Shown: piece by piece, positions 18,492 to 28,245 of the stretch
How the letters are laid out: every line of letters begins with the position of its first letter
Numbering within the stretch: the first letter of the stretch is position 1
Source of the DNA: Lachnospiraceae bacterium
GTDB taxonomy: Bacteria; Bacillota; Clostridia; Oscillospirales; CAG-272
Assembly (NCBI GenBank): GCA_024404495.1
Contig: JAKSPT010000014.1
Coordinates: 1-63,761, forward strand
Direction of reading: 5' to 3'
DNA: 63,761 nt
The notes under the pieces: model-generated
What the model was told of the DNA's origin: nothing
What the model saw: the letters and a program-made list of their open reading frames with translations, nothing else
The model's database searches: none
Translations under genes and position numbers: made by a program

Positions 18492-18546
18492 GAAGGTTCG
18501 CCTCGTAGGGCGGGACACAAGGCCCCGCCCTACGAGGCGAACCTTC
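18492..18546. repeat. Perfect 23-bp palindromic repeat (REP-like)
   Basis: Arms at 18492-18514 and 18524-18546 are exact inverse complements, with a 9-base loop; the arm contains CGCCTCGTAGGGCGGG. There is no T run after it, and it lies between a terminator and the end of a convergent gene. A related half-site (CGCCCTACGACGGAACCTT) occurs near 46502-46520, which suggests a dispersed palindromic family. Confidence 0.7.
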
Positions 18547-18601
18547 GGTCAACGGACGAGAACGAGGATAAAACACCAATATTTATGAAGAACCGGTTTT
18601 T

Positions 18602-19345
18602 TTATTTTTGGATCACGATGCAGTCGTACCGGATCGCCTTACCCTCGATCGAGTAGTCCGGCTTTTTCCCGGCAAGGAAAGGTCCTTTCAGCGGGCGCTT
18701 GATGACGAGCTTTTTGGGGTTCGCGGCAAGCGCGGCGGAAAACAGGGCTTCCTCCTCGGAGCAGGGGCTTTCGAGCTTCTGGATGAGCTGGAGCTTTTTC
18801 CCGATCAGCCCGGATTTCTGCCGTTCGGGGAACATCGGATCGAGATAGATCAGATCGGGAGAAAAGGGCAGGGTGGGGAGGAGCGTGACGCTGTCTCCCT
18901 CGATCACCTTCATCCGTTCGGCGATCTCCCGGAGCGCGGGATCCTTTTTCGCCCTGCGTAAGGCGTCCTTGAGCAGCGCGGCGACGACCGGATCCTGCTC
19001 GAAGAGGGTCACGGTATAGCCCGCCGCGGCGAGAAGAAAGGAATCTTCCCCCATCCCGGCGGTCGCGTCAGCGGCAGTGGGCGCTTCTTCTTTCGTTTTC
19101 GCGGCGCGGACGAGCATTTCGTGCTGTAAGCGTCCCTCGGTCACGCGGCGGAGCATTTCGGAAAAGTCGCCGCGATAGGTCAGCCCGTACCCGGTCAGAG
19201 AAACGCCCGAGGCGTCGTAAAGCACGGTGAGACCCCCTCCGTCGGTTTCGGAGAGGGGAACGCCGAGGCGGGAGGCAAGCGAAAGCGCGGCGTCCTTCTG
19301 CCCGCCTTTCCCGACCCGGACGGTAATGGGATCCGTCTGTTTCAT
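18602..19345 (-). CDS. rsmJ: 16S rRNA (guanine-1516-N2)-methyltransferase RsmJ-like
   Basis: Its 247 residues form a Rossmann-type SAM methyltransferase. The SAM-binding motif is DATAGMGEDSFLLAAAG near residue 92. The family-specific catalytic stretch YLDPMFPERQKSGL near residue 170 matches the RsmJ signature, so methylation of G1516 in 16S rRNA is the likely reaction. The C-terminal KRPLKGPFLAGKKPDYSIEG is also conserved in the family. It begins immediately after the stop codon of the large lipoprotein gene upstream, implying read-through transcription of a housekeeping gene from that unit. Confidence 0.88.
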   Translation of the reverse strand: MKQTDPITVRVGKGGQKDAALSLASRLGVPLSETDGGGLTVLYDASGVSLTGYGLTYRGDFSEMLRRVTEGRLQHEMLVRAAKTKEEAPTAADATAGMGEDSFLLAAAGYTVTLFEQDPVVAALLKDALRRAKKDPALREIAERMKVIEGDSVTLLPTLPFSPDLIYLDPMFPERQKSGLIGKKLQLIQKLESPCSEEEALFSAALAANPKKLVIKRPLKGPFLAGKKPDYSIEGKAIRYDCIVIQK

Positions 19346-22300
19346 TTATTTGCCCGTATAAGCCGGACCGAAGGCGACGCCTCCGACCTCAAAACGGATG
19401 GAATAACCGCTTCCTGTTTCAATCTCGACGACGGCGGTCCCGAGGTACGGGACGTCCTCGCCGATCACGGCGCTCTTTCCACTCTTTTCGTCAACGACCG
19501 AGACCGTGCCCGCCTTCCAGAGCGAGGGGAGAGTGTTCACGACGGTGACGCGGAGAACGGTCTTTCCGTCCTTCGTGACCTTTTCGACCGCCCTTACCGC
19601 GCCGTTGACGTAACGGAGCGGGTACTTGCCGTCGGTCCCGGTACCGCCGACCGCGTATCCGGTCAGCGTATCGGCGCTTTCGCCCTGCTTCCGGTTCACG
19701 ATCTTTACGGTCTTTCCCTCGGCGTAAGCCTTTTTCAGCTCTTCCTTACAGTCGTCGAACATGGCGAAGATGCCGCGCGCGCCGTCGTCACGCTCAAGGG
19801 TGAGGGTGATATCGGCTTCCTTTCTCTCGCCCTGTCCGAGGAATTTCGGCGCGTATTCGCGCAGAAGCTCGGCGGCGGGACGGGGAGAGCCGTCGGGGTT
19901 GAAGATGCCGTAGTCGGATTTTTCGTCCACACGGTAGCCGCCCGCGTAGAACCAGCAGTACATCGCGTCCGATTCTGCGGCGAGCGCGTGGGAGAGGACC
20001 TTTTCGTAGTATTCTCTCTGCCCTTCGCACGGGTAGGAGTTCGAGCCGAAGTTCGAGCCGTACCACACCGTTTTTCCGTATTCCTTCCATACGACCGGCG
20101 CGTCGGGCTGAGCGTAGCGGGCGTAGGCATTGGCGAAGAGGACCTGAAGCATACTCGTGTCGTCAAGGATATCGAGCGCGTAGCCCTCGGGCTGCATCAG
20201 CGAGACCGAGGAGGCGAGGCTCATGAAGTCGTAGCAGTAATGGGCGGGGGAGAAATACTGCGTTTCGTAGGCGCTGCCCGCCATCGACATACGGAAGGTG
20301 AAGAGATGGTTTGTGTCAAGCGAACGGAGACAGTTGAAGGTCTTCGTGAAGTTCGCGCCGATGATATCGTCGATGAAGCGGCGGTAGGCGGCGACGAGCT
20401 TGTCGTAGGTGCCGTTTTTGTCGTTCAGCATCGCCTCGGTGACGCCGATCGCTTTCCCGCCGCTCGTCGGGCATTTCACGCCCCAGAGGGCTTCGGCGGC
20501 GGCAAGAGAGCCGTACTGCGTATCGATCCACGCGCGCCAGTCGGCGTCAAAACGCTTTCTGCCGATATAGGCGCTGTCCTCGTAGGTGCCGAGGCGGGGC
20601 TCCCACGCGATATCGAAGCAGACGATGTGGTCAAAATCGCGCAGATGGAACCCGTCCATCAGCGAGGCGAATTCCTTCGACGAGCCGTAGAAGAGGTCTT
20701 CGGTCGCCGTGCCGATATACACGTCGCAGTAAAGACCGAGATTCTCGCATTTCACGAGCAGATCGATGAAGTTGTTGGAGGAAAGCTCGCCCGCGCCGAC
20801 CGCGATGGCGACGGCGTTCATTCCGAGCGATCTGATATGGAGTAAGTCGTCCTCAATGACGGCGGGATCGTAAGCATTCCTCAGCGTATAGTGGCAGAAA
20901 CGGTTGAAATCCGGGTCGGCGATGCCGTCGGAGGGCATATAGTTGACGCCGAAGAAGCGGAGGATCTTGCCGTCCTGCCTGAAATAGCCGTCTTCTTTCG
21001 TGATATAGTGCCGTTCGCTTTCGGGCTTGGGCGACCAGAAGGTGATCTTCTGCACGATCTTATCGACCGTTTTCCCGCCGACGAGAAGCTCGGTGACGGC
21101 ACGGTCGGGACGCATGGAGCCGATCGCTTCCTTGTTTTCAAAGGACTGCACGCCGGAAGCGGAGGCGGATGCCTTTTCTTTCGTATATTCCTTCAGAAGC
21201 GTATCGCCCTCGTAGAGGGAGACCCTGACCGAAACGCGGTCGGCGGCTTTTTTGTCGTAGAGAACGAAACGCGCGCCCGCCTTCCAGTCGGTATCCTCGT
21301 TTTCCACGTAGAGGTATTCGTCGGTGCCGCCCTCCACGAGCAGGGTGGGGAGGAGCATCGCGTCGACCGTGCCGACGACAGCCGAAAGTCCTTCGCTGTT
21401 ATAGAAGGCGTTGTCGGTCGGACCGAAGGAGGCGATCACCGCGCCCTCGTAGCTGCCGTTCTGCTTTCCCTCGGAGGAGAGGACGTTCATCCACGCCGCC
21501 CAGCCGGCGTGCAGCCCGTCTTTGTCCTTCACCTCGATCAGCGGGACGAAACGGGCGGCTTTGCCGTTGCCGAAGCCGGTGCCCTGTCTGCCGGAGGTGC
21601 AGGAGACGATCCCTTCGGTCAGCTTATAGTTCAGCGCCGGAACGAAGCACTGGTCGGGGCTTGCCGCGACAGACGCGCCGTTCGTGATCGGGAAGAGCTC
21701 CCACGCGGGGGAGAGACCGTCGAGGGAGAGGGTGACGTCGTCGGACTTTTTCAGCCCGTCGTATTGAAGCAGCGTGGGCATCGAGAGATACAGCTCGTGG
21801 TGCCCGGTCGGCATCACGGCGCCGCTCTGCGCGAAGCCGAAGGAGAAGGTCTTGATATTGCCGAATTCCGGCGTGCCGTCCGCGCGGCTTCTGTCGCCGT
21901 CCCAGAATTTGAAATCAAGGGTGGAGAGAAAATAATAGTCCCATTCGGAGGTGATCTGCGGCGCGGCGTACCAGCGGGTACCGTCCTTTTCGGTGATCTC
22001 CACGTAAAAGATCGCGGTATCCTCGGCGCCCTTTGCGTAGAAGCCGATGCTGCCCCAGCCCTCGCCGCGAAGGGAGGTATTATAATTGAAGACGTCCCAC
22101 GAATCGAGATCGGAGACCTCAAGCTTCAGCTGTTTCTCGCTGCCCTCAAGACCGTAGTCGCCGACCGTGAGGACCGATCTGTGCCCCGGGGTGTTGGTCG
22201 AACGGTAGAAGGAGCCGGTGATGCCGGATCTGGAGGTGTCGAAAACGAGGAGCTTTTCCGAGTCGTCGAGACCGGAGAGGGTCTCCTTCAGAAAATCGGC

Positions 22301-23146
22301 GCGGGAGAGCCATTCGCCGCCCTCGTAATAGACCTCGGTCGTGAAAGCGGGACCGCCGAGGGTCAGCAGTCTGCCGCCCTTTTTCAGATAGGCGTCGATC
22401 GCCGTCGTCGTTCCGGCGGGAACGCAGTCGGCGCCCGCGAGGATGACGAGCTCGTATTTTTTCGCGTCAAAGACCGAGGCGGGGGCAGCCTGCGGGTCGG
22501 CAAGCACCGCCTTCGGGTATTTTGCTTTCAGGGAAGAGAGCAGGTCGTTCGTATAGGTGACGTCCCCGTTCGTGCAGAAGATCGCGACCGAGGCGGAATT
22601 GTCGATTTTCATACGTTCCTCCAAAGAACCGGGCAGGGAAAGCGATTCCGCCGCCGTGAAAACGGTTTCCGAGGTATAGCCGACGTAACGCTGTAAGAAG
22701 AGCGATACCGCCGCTTCGAGTGCTTTGTCCCCGTCGCCGACGATCACGAGCTTGTTCCCGTCGAGCTTCACGAGGTATTCGTCGGTCCCGAGAGAGGAGA
22801 TCGCCGCCACCGACGCTTCGCGGTTGGTTTTTCCGATCAGGATCTCGGGGATGGCGGCGTTGTCATCCTTGTCGTCCCAGTCGGTCACGAGGGAAGCCTC
22901 GGCACCGGTGACCGCCTTGATCGCCTTTTTGATCAGCAGCGCGGATTTCACTTCGGCGGTCTCGGGCGTACTCAGATCGCTTCTGACGATGCGGAAGCGG
23001 CATTCGCCGTTTTCGGTCAGCGGGACGCCGGGCATGGGCGGCTCGGTTTCTTTTCCCGGGTCTTTCCCGGGCTTGCAGGAAACGAGCGCGGTCAGACAAA
23101 GAAGCAGAGCAAACGGAAGAATGAACGAACGAAGAAGACGTGACAT
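19346..23146 (-). CDS. Large lipoprotein with clan GH-A-like glycosidase domain
   Basis: A 1,266-residue surface lipoprotein (LVSC lipobox, residues about 22-25). It has the shared N-terminal module (residues about 35-170, EILIGKTNREAS), a ThuA/GATase-like segment (about 185-300), beta-sandwich parts, and then a TIM-barrel of clan GH-A type from about residue 750. In the barrel E849 in FDIAWEPRLG is the expected acid/base and E1022 in VVWKEYGK the expected nucleophile, the pattern of GH5/GH42-like beta-glycosidases. The C-terminal part looks like an all-beta accessory domain. The start at 23146 follows GGAGGG. The substrate is unknown. Confidence 0.75.
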   Translation of the reverse strand: MSRLLRSFILPFALLLCLTALVSCKPGKDPGKETEPPMPGVPLTENGECRFRIVRSDLSTPETAEVKSALLIKKAIKAVTGAEASLVTDWDDKDDNAAIPEILIGKTNREASVAAISSLGTDEYLVKLDGNKLVIVGDGDKALEAAVSLFLQRYVGYTSETVFTAAESLSLPGSLEERMKIDNSASVAIFCTNGDVTYTNDLLSSLKAKYPKAVLADPQAAPASVFDAKKYELVILAGADCVPAGTTTAIDAYLKKGGRLLTLGGPAFTTEVYYEGGEWLSRADFLKETLSGLDDSEKLLVFDTSRSGITGSFYRSTNTPGHRSVLTVGDYGLEGSEKQLKLEVSDLDSWDVFNYNTSLRGEGWGSIGFYAKGAEDTAIFYVEITEKDGTRWYAAPQITSEWDYYFLSTLDFKFWDGDRSRADGTPEFGNIKTFSFGFAQSGAVMPTGHHELYLSMPTLLQYDGLKKSDDVTLSLDGLSPAWELFPITNGASVAASPDQCFVPALNYKLTEGIVSCTSGRQGTGFGNGKAARFVPLIEVKDKDGLHAGWAAWMNVLSSEGKQNGSYEGAVIASFGPTDNAFYNSEGLSAVVGTVDAMLLPTLLVEGGTDEYLYVENEDTDWKAGARFVLYDKKAADRVSVRVSLYEGDTLLKEYTKEKASASASGVQSFENKEAIGSMRPDRAVTELLVGGKTVDKIVQKITFWSPKPESERHYITKEDGYFRQDGKILRFFGVNYMPSDGIADPDFNRFCHYTLRNAYDPAVIEDDLLHIRSLGMNAVAIAVGAGELSSNNFIDLLVKCENLGLYCDVYIGTATEDLFYGSSKEFASLMDGFHLRDFDHIVCFDIAWEPRLGTYEDSAYIGRKRFDADWRAWIDTQYGSLAAAEALWGVKCPTSGGKAIGVTEAMLNDKNGTYDKLVAAYRRFIDDIIGANFTKTFNCLRSLDTNHLFTFRMSMAGSAYETQYFSPAHYCYDFMSLASSVSLMQPEGYALDILDDTSMLQVLFANAYARYAQPDAPVVWKEYGKTVWYGSNFGSNSYPCEGQREYYEKVLSHALAAESDAMYCWFYAGGYRVDEKSDYGIFNPDGSPRPAAELLREYAPKFLGQGERKEADITLTLERDDGARGIFAMFDDCKEELKKAYAEGKTVKIVNRKQGESADTLTGYAVGGTGTDGKYPLRYVNGAVRAVEKVTKDGKTVLRVTVVNTLPSLWKAGTVSVVDEKSGKSAVIGEDVPYLGTAVVEIETGSGYSIRFEVGGVAFGPAYTGK

Positions 23147-23179
23147 CGGTACCCTCCTGAATTTCATGTTTTTTCTTCT

Positions 23180-23208
23180 ATTATAGCACACTCTTTCACC
23201 GTTTGCAA
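23180..23208 (-). promoter_or_regulatory. Sigma-A promoter of the GH-A-like lipoprotein gene
   Basis: On the minus strand, TTGCAA (23203-23208), a 17-base spacer and TATAAT (23180-23185) with a TG extension. It lies about 35 bases upstream of the start codon. Confidence 0.85.
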
Positions 23209-23215
23209 CAAACGA

Positions 23216-23263
23216 AAAATGAAAACGGACCGTTCCGGCGTGAAAAAACCGTGAACGGTCCGT
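23216..23263 (-). terminator. Intrinsic terminator of the Gfo/Idh operon
   Basis: An 11-bp perfect stem (ACGGACCGTTC with its complement), T-rich on the minus strand; it separates the oxidoreductase operon from the next promoter. Confidence 0.88.
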
Positions 23264-23271
23264 ATTTCGGA

Positions 23272-24543
23272 TCAGAATCTGTATTTGATGGGGTTATCTT
23301 CCCTTAACCACTGTTTTCTGACGTTTTCATAGGTCTCGTCCGGGATTTCGGGGATCGGGAAGGAGGAGGGAGGAAGCAGGCTGTCGCCGGCGACGGAAGG
23401 TGTGCAGCAGGCGTTGTCGTAACGGTAGCGGTCGCGCTCTTCCTTTTTGCGGAAGTCCGGAATCTCCTTCGGGGTGTTGCCGTCAAGGATCGAGCGGAAC
23501 GCCATGATCCCGCACATTCCCATATTGACCGCGGTGTAGACGTCGATGGCAAGCTCGCCGTCGGGGTTGCCGAGGATCTTTTCGATGAAGCAGTGGGTGG
23601 TATAGAAGTCGCTGCCGCCGTGTCCGTCGGATTTGGACGCAATATTGCTGCCGACGTCGTTTTCGGGCATATACTTTTCCCAAGTGCCCTGACAGTATTT
23701 GTCGCCCTCCCGGTAGATATTGAATTCCGCCTCGTTATACCGCGCGGATTCCATCATGCCGGTCGTGCCGTAGACCTGATAGTTGATGCTGCCCGGCTCG
23801 CGTTTCAGCCCGCCGTGGATGCTCTTGATGACCGCGCCGTTTTCAAGCGTGATCATTTCGAGCGCCGTTCCGCCGATCATCCCGACCTCGCACTGCTTCG
23901 GGGTCGTGTTCGGGAGCGGCTCCAGACCGACGACCTTCACGGCGCGCAGCCCCGAGATGTAGATCAGCGGACCGCAGGAATGCGTGCAGTAGAAGGAGGC
24001 GAACATCCGGTTTCTCCAATGGTCCTTCTCGCCGTAGGTGATATCCGGCCAGATGGAGGAGCAGTCGTGGATGTATTCGCCCTCGGCGTAGATGATCTCC
24101 CCGATATCGCCCTTGCGGTAGCGGCGGAACATTTCAAAGGGAGCCTTCATGTAGCAGTAGTTTTCGGCGTAGGTATAGACGAGCCCGGTGCGTTCGACCG
24201 CCTCCACGAGCGCGACCGCCTGCGCGGGGGTCTCGACCGGAAGCACCTCGGACATGACGTGCTTGCCCGCTTCGAGGCAGCGGACGGAGTAAACGCCGTG
24301 CTCGTTCGCGTAGTTGGCGAGGACGACCGCGTCCATATCGTGCTTGAGGAATTCGTCGAAATCGTCGTACAGCGCGACCTCGACGCCGTAGGACTTTGCG
24401 GTCTCCCGCACTCTGTCGAGCAGAGGGGTGAACTTGTCGCAGACCGCGACAAGCTCCGCGTCGGGATGATCGAGCAGCTGACTGATCATCGTGAAGCCTC
24501 TTGCGCCGCCGAAGACGCCGATTTTTACCTTTTTCTTATCCAT
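23272..24543 (-). CDS. Gfo/Idh/MocA-family oxidoreductase
   Basis: The protein is 424 residues. The N-terminal Rossmann fold begins VKIGVFGGARGFTMISQLLDHPDAELVAVCD (residues about 5-35), binding NAD(P), and the C-terminal alpha/beta domain carries the substrate-binding EAGKHVMSEVLPVETPAQ and an AENYCYM motif that replaces the usual EKP. Such enzymes oxidise or epimerise sugars and inositols in the cytoplasm. The ATG at 24543 follows GGAAAGGAT. The gene lies 28 bases behind a solute-binding lipoprotein gene and near a close paralog, consistent with catabolism of one imported sugar. Confidence 0.9.
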   Translation of the reverse strand: MDKKKVKIGVFGGARGFTMISQLLDHPDAELVAVCDKFTPLLDRVRETAKSYGVEVALYDDFDEFLKHDMDAVVLANYANEHGVYSVRCLEAGKHVMSEVLPVETPAQAVALVEAVERTGLVYTYAENYCYMKAPFEMFRRYRKGDIGEIIYAEGEYIHDCSSIWPDITYGEKDHWRNRMFASFYCTHSCGPLIYISGLRAVKVVGLEPLPNTTPKQCEVGMIGGTALEMITLENGAVIKSIHGGLKREPGSINYQVYGTTGMMESARYNEAEFNIYREGDKYCQGTWEKYMPENDVGSNIASKSDGHGGSDFYTTHCFIEKILGNPDGELAIDVYTAVNMGMCGIMAFRSILDGNTPKEIPDFRKKEERDRYRYDNACCTPSVAGDSLLPPSSFPIPEIPDETYENVRKQWLREDNPIKYRF

Positions 24544-24571
24544 GATCTGAAATCCTTTCCCGCACGGCTGT

Positions 24572-26035
24572 TCAGTCGAGTGCGTCAATTTTATCGAGGA
24601 AGTCTTCCATCGCGGCGGTGAGGCTCTTTTCATACGAACTGTAAAGAGAAGCCATTCTTCTGCCGGTTCCGGTTGCCATATAAAGAATCTGCGAGGGGAA
24701 CGCGCCGAAATCGCAGATTTCGGCGATATCGACGACGCGGTGCGCAAAAATCAGGTCAAGCATATCCTGGCTTTCGTCGTCACGCGCGGATTTGGTCTTC
24801 AGCGTGACGTCGTAGTATGCTTCCTGCAGACCGTAATGGGATTCCGCGGTCAGCGCCTCAAGGATGAAGCCGACGGTGTCGGGCTGCGTTTCGACCGAAA
24901 GGATCGAGGTGAAGCCGGCGGTATGGCGGGAGATCGCACTCAGGTACTCTTCCTGCAGGTCGTCGTATTTGGGAGTGGGCAGAACGCCGAAATCAACGCC
25001 CTCTTCGCCGCGCATTCCGATGACATCCCCGGAACGGACCCAGCAGAAAAGTCCTTTGTTCTCGGCAAAATAGACCGAGAGGTCTTTCGGATATGTGACC
25101 ATGTGGGAGTTGGTGAAGTCGGGGCGTTCCATGATATCGAGGATCGCCGAGATCAGATCGTAGGTTTCCTCCGTGTTGAAGCAGGGGATGGGGTAATCGT
25201 ATTCGTCCTTTACGGTATAGCGTCCGCCGCCGCCCGTAAAGAAGCTCGCGGCGACGTCGTGAACGCCGAGAAAGCTGACGATATCGTTTTCCGGGTTGAT
25301 CTTTCCGTCGCCGTCGAGGTCACCGTCCACCGCGTCCATGCAGGAGGTGAGCGCATCGAGCGTCCAGCTTCCGCTGCGCACCGACTGATAGGGGTCTGGA
25401 ATCCCGTAGTCTGCGGCAAGGCGCTTGTTGAAAACAACGCAGGCGGTGGAGTTTTTATCGGTGATGTTCAGCGAACCGATCACCAGATAGAGCCGCCCGG
25501 CAAAGGTCATCTCTTTTCGTACTGCCTGGTCCCAGTACGGTTTGTCCAGATCGACGTAACCGACGTCGTGCTCAATATCGAGGAAGTCGCCCTCCAGCAT
25601 CAGCGAGGGCATATCGCAGAGACGCAGGTAGACGAGGTCGTACAGGTCCTCGTTCGCGGAGATCGAGGAGCGGATGCGGTCGAAGACATCGGTCGCGGGT
25701 TCCTCATCGTAGGAGAAGACGACGTTGTATTTTTCGGAGATCAGTGCGTTCCTGCGGTAGACCGCGTCGTTGATCGGATCGGAATTGAGTTCCTCCGTAT
25801 AGAGGTCAATTCCGTGGATCGTCCACCCCGGGATATTCCAGTGCAGCATGGAGAAGGTGTACCCTTCAAAGTCCGTTGGGGGAAGGTCGGCGTGGATCCT
25901 GCCGTCATCGGTGACGGCTTCGGTTTCCGTTCCTGTCTCGGCGGGAACATCAGGGGAAGCACAGGCGACGGCGGAGAGAAGCATGAAAAGCAGAAGCAAA
26001 AGGGACGTGATTTTTTTCGCTGCGGCTTTTTTCAT
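24572..26035 (-). CDS. Extracellular solute-binding lipoprotein
   Basis: A full-length 487-residue paralog of the truncated protein at 1-1062. Signal peptide with lipobox SAVAC (residues about 22-26), then LPPTDFEGYTFSML, common at the mature start of these Clostridial family 1 binding proteins. A calcium-loop-like DLDGDGKINPEND occurs near residue 265. It sits between two Gfo/Idh/MocA genes in one minus-strand operon, which suggests that its ligand feeds them. Permease genes are not nearby, so it may borrow a transporter encoded elsewhere or act as a sensor-type binding protein. Confidence 0.85.
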   Translation of the reverse strand: MKKAAAKKITSLLLLLFMLLSAVACASPDVPAETGTETEAVTDDGRIHADLPPTDFEGYTFSMLHWNIPGWTIHGIDLYTEELNSDPINDAVYRRNALISEKYNVVFSYDEEPATDVFDRIRSSISANEDLYDLVYLRLCDMPSLMLEGDFLDIEHDVGYVDLDKPYWDQAVRKEMTFAGRLYLVIGSLNITDKNSTACVVFNKRLAADYGIPDPYQSVRSGSWTLDALTSCMDAVDGDLDGDGKINPENDIVSFLGVHDVAASFFTGGGGRYTVKDEYDYPIPCFNTEETYDLISAILDIMERPDFTNSHMVTYPKDLSVYFAENKGLFCWVRSGDVIGMRGEEGVDFGVLPTPKYDDLQEEYLSAISRHTAGFTSILSVETQPDTVGFILEALTAESHYGLQEAYYDVTLKTKSARDDESQDMLDLIFAHRVVDIAEICDFGAFPSQILYMATGTGRRMASLYSSYEKSLTAAMEDFLDKIDALD

Positions 26036-26045
26036 AAGAACCTCC

Positions 26046-27245
26046 TTATCGGTAGATCATTTCACTTGCGTGAGAGGGAATCCTTTCGTACTGTACTGCC
26101 TTGGGGTCGGACATTTTCGTGTCGTTTCTCCATTTGTCGCGCTCTTCCTGCAGACGAAGATCCGGGATTTCCATCGGCTTTCCGCCCTCCAGCATCGAAC
26201 GGAAGGCAAAGAGACCGGGGAGGAACATATCCATCGCTTCGTAAACGTCGATCGTGTCCGCCGTCTCGTCGCCGAGAAGGGACTGCATACAGTTCCAGAG
26301 GCACCAGTAATCGGAGCCGGAATGACCGAAATTCTTGATTTCCTCAGGCAGATCGTCATAGGGACGGTATTTCATCACCTCGGTGGAGGCATAATCCCCG
26401 TTCGGACCGTGCTTTTCGATGTAAAACTGGCGCACGCCGACCGATCCCTCGACCGATTCACGGCAGGATTCCATTCTGCCGTTTTCGCAGTAGACCGAAT
26501 ACTAGATCGAGTTCTGATCGAGCCCGCCGTGGATCGACTTCGCCTTCGCTCCGTTTTCAAAGGTGACCATCTCGATCGCTGCGGTGCCGGCGACGGCTCC
26601 CATCCGCTTCATGCGGGAACCGTACGGGATTTCAAAGCCCGAGACCGAGACCGGACGGAGCCCCGAAATATGGACCAGCGGTCCCATCGAGTGCGTGCAG
26701 TAGAACGAGGTGAACATCACGTTGCGCCAGTGATCGGGCTGGTTGCCGCGGGTCAGACCCGCCCAGCCGGACTCACAGTTATGAACGTATTCGCCTTCGC
26801 AGTATTCCAGCGGACCGATCGCGCCTTCCCGGTAGAGGCGGCGCATTTCGCGGGGAGCGGGCATAAAACAGTAGTTTTCAGCGTAAAAGTATTTCATTCC
26901 GGTGCGTTCCACGCATTCAATCAGATCGACCGCTTCCTTCATGCACTGGCAGGGAAGGACTTCGGAAATGACGTTTTTGCCCTTTTCCATTGCCTTGATC
27001 GCGAAGGGAGCGTGCTCGTTTGCGTAGTTGGCAAGCATGACGACGTCCATATCATGATTCAGAAATGCGTCGTAATCGGTGTAATAGCCGATGCCGTCTT
27101 CCCCGTAATCGTGTTTCGCTGCGTTCAGCCCGTCTTCCCAGCTGTCGCAGATGGCGACGAGCTGTGCGTTCTCGGCGAGCTTGCAGAACTGGATCATCGT
27201 GCGGCCTCTGCCGACGCCGACGACCCCGACTTTTACTTTTTTCAT
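26046..27245 (-). pseudogene. Gfo/Idh/MocA oxidoreductase with in-frame amber codon
   Basis: The frame runs for 399 codons and is intact except for one TAG at codon 248 (26502-26504), inside the motif SIxYSVY where the paralog at 23272 has SINYQVY. The N-terminal Rossmann part (KVGVVGVGRGRTMIQF) and the C-terminal part (FRSMLEGGKPMEIPDLR) are both well preserved, so the change is recent, a sequencing or assembly error, or read through by amber decoding. It is the first gene of the operon divergent from the AraC regulator, and the downstream genes have their own ribosome sites. Confidence 0.8.
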
Positions 27246-27286
27246 AAGCGTTGCTCCTTTCGTCCGGAAAGAGATCCGTTACTTTC

Positions 27287-27315
27287 ATTGTATCACTTTT
27301 TCGGGAAAAGAAAAT
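27287..27315 (-). promoter_or_regulatory. Weak promoter, possibly AraC-dependent
   Basis: TACAAT at 27287-27292 on the minus strand with only a poor -35 (ATTTTC) at 17 bases. It would drive the oxidoreductase operon. A poor -35 box is common at activator-dependent promoters, and the AraC gene starts divergently next to it. Confidence 0.42.
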
Positions 27316-27356
27316 GGAATAATTCTCTGCATTTATGGAAAAATTTACGGAAAGGG

Positions 27357-27385
27357 TTGACGGGATGCCCAAAAAAGGATATAAT
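27357..27385 (+). promoter_or_regulatory. Sigma-A promoter of the AraC gene
   Basis: TTGACG at 27357-27362, a 17-base spacer and a perfect TATAAT at 27380-27385, about 33 bases before the start codon. Confidence 0.85.
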
Positions 27386-27417
27386 GAAAAAGAAAAATCA
27401 GAAAAAGGATTGTGAAT

Positions 27418-28245
27418 ATGGAACCGAACGGCAACGTCTGTAAATTTCCCATCACGCCGATCTCGGCAAGCGAGATCGTAACGTCCAATTTCGTTTTCGA
27501 GAAAAACTGGAACCCCGACACCCGGCTGATTCTCTCCTTTTTCCGGATGTATTTCGTTTCGGCGGGGGAAGGGACGCTTGTGACCGGAGAGGGAAGTTTT
27601 TCTCTGTCGCCGGGGGACGTTTTCTTTACCTTCCCGGCAAAAGAATTTGAAATCGTCAATTCCGGAGGGCTGAAAACGATCTACATCAGTTTTTCGGGAC
27701 GCCGGGCGCAGCCGCTCTGTGACCGCCTTCGTCTGACTTCCCAGTCCCCGATCCGGCACGGATACGGGGAACTGGAGGGCTTTCTTACCGATATGCTTGA
27801 CCGGACGAACCTTGCCAACGGCGACCTTGTGACCGAGGCGGCGCTTCTTTACGTCCTTTCTCTCGTCGAACCTTTTCCGGTCACGACCGAGGAGGGAAAG
27901 GGGACGGAAGATTCCGATATTATCGTCCGGGTGAAAAAATACGCGGACGAGCACTTTACCGAGAAGGATCTGACGCTCGAAAAAGTGTCCCGCGGGTTCG
28001 GTTATTCGTCGCACTATCTGAGCGCACGTTTCGTAACGGCTGTCGGCGTCTCCTTCCGCGAGTATCTGACGGGGCTCCGGATGCACTACGCCGGGAACCT
28101 GATTGAGGGAGGCGCTTCCGTGGTCTCCGAGGTCGCGGATGCCTGCGGCTACGCCGATCCGCTCTATTTTTCCAAGGTCTTCCGGAAACGGTACGGCTGT
28201 ACCGCGAAGGAAATGATCGGCAAGCGGAAAGGAGAGCGGAAATGA
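27418..28245 (+). CDS. AraC-family transcriptional regulator
   Basis: A 275-residue protein with an N-terminal cupin-like ligand domain (YFVSAGEGTLVTGEGSFSLSPGDVFFTFP, residues about 40-75) and a C-terminal pair of helix-turn-helix motifs (LTLEKVSRGFGYSSHYLSARF and VSEVADACGYADPLYFSKVFRKRYG). It probably senses a sugar and activates both flanking carbohydrate units. The ATG at 27418 is spaced better from AAAGGA than the GTG at 27412. It overlaps the next lipoprotein gene by four bases, so regulator and surface protein are made together. Confidence 0.92.
   Translation: MEPNGNVCKFPITPISASEIVTSNFVFEKNWNPDTRLILSFFRMYFVSAGEGTLVTGEGSFSLSPGDVFFTFPAKEFEIVNSGGLKTIYISFSGRRAQPLCDRLRLTSQSPIRHGYGELEGFLTDMLDRTNLANGDLVTEAALLYVLSLVEPFPVTTEEGKGTEDSDIIVRVKKYADEHFTEKDLTLEKVSRGFGYSSHYLSARFVTAVGVSFREYLTGLRMHYAGNLIEGGASVVSEVADACGYADPLYFSKVFRKRYGCTAKEMIGKRKGERK

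Noticed and set aside
20891..22696. Plus-strand 601-codon frame across the GH-A-like lipoprotein
   Set aside because: Shadow of the real minus-strand gene; valine/glycine/arginine-rich and without family motifs.
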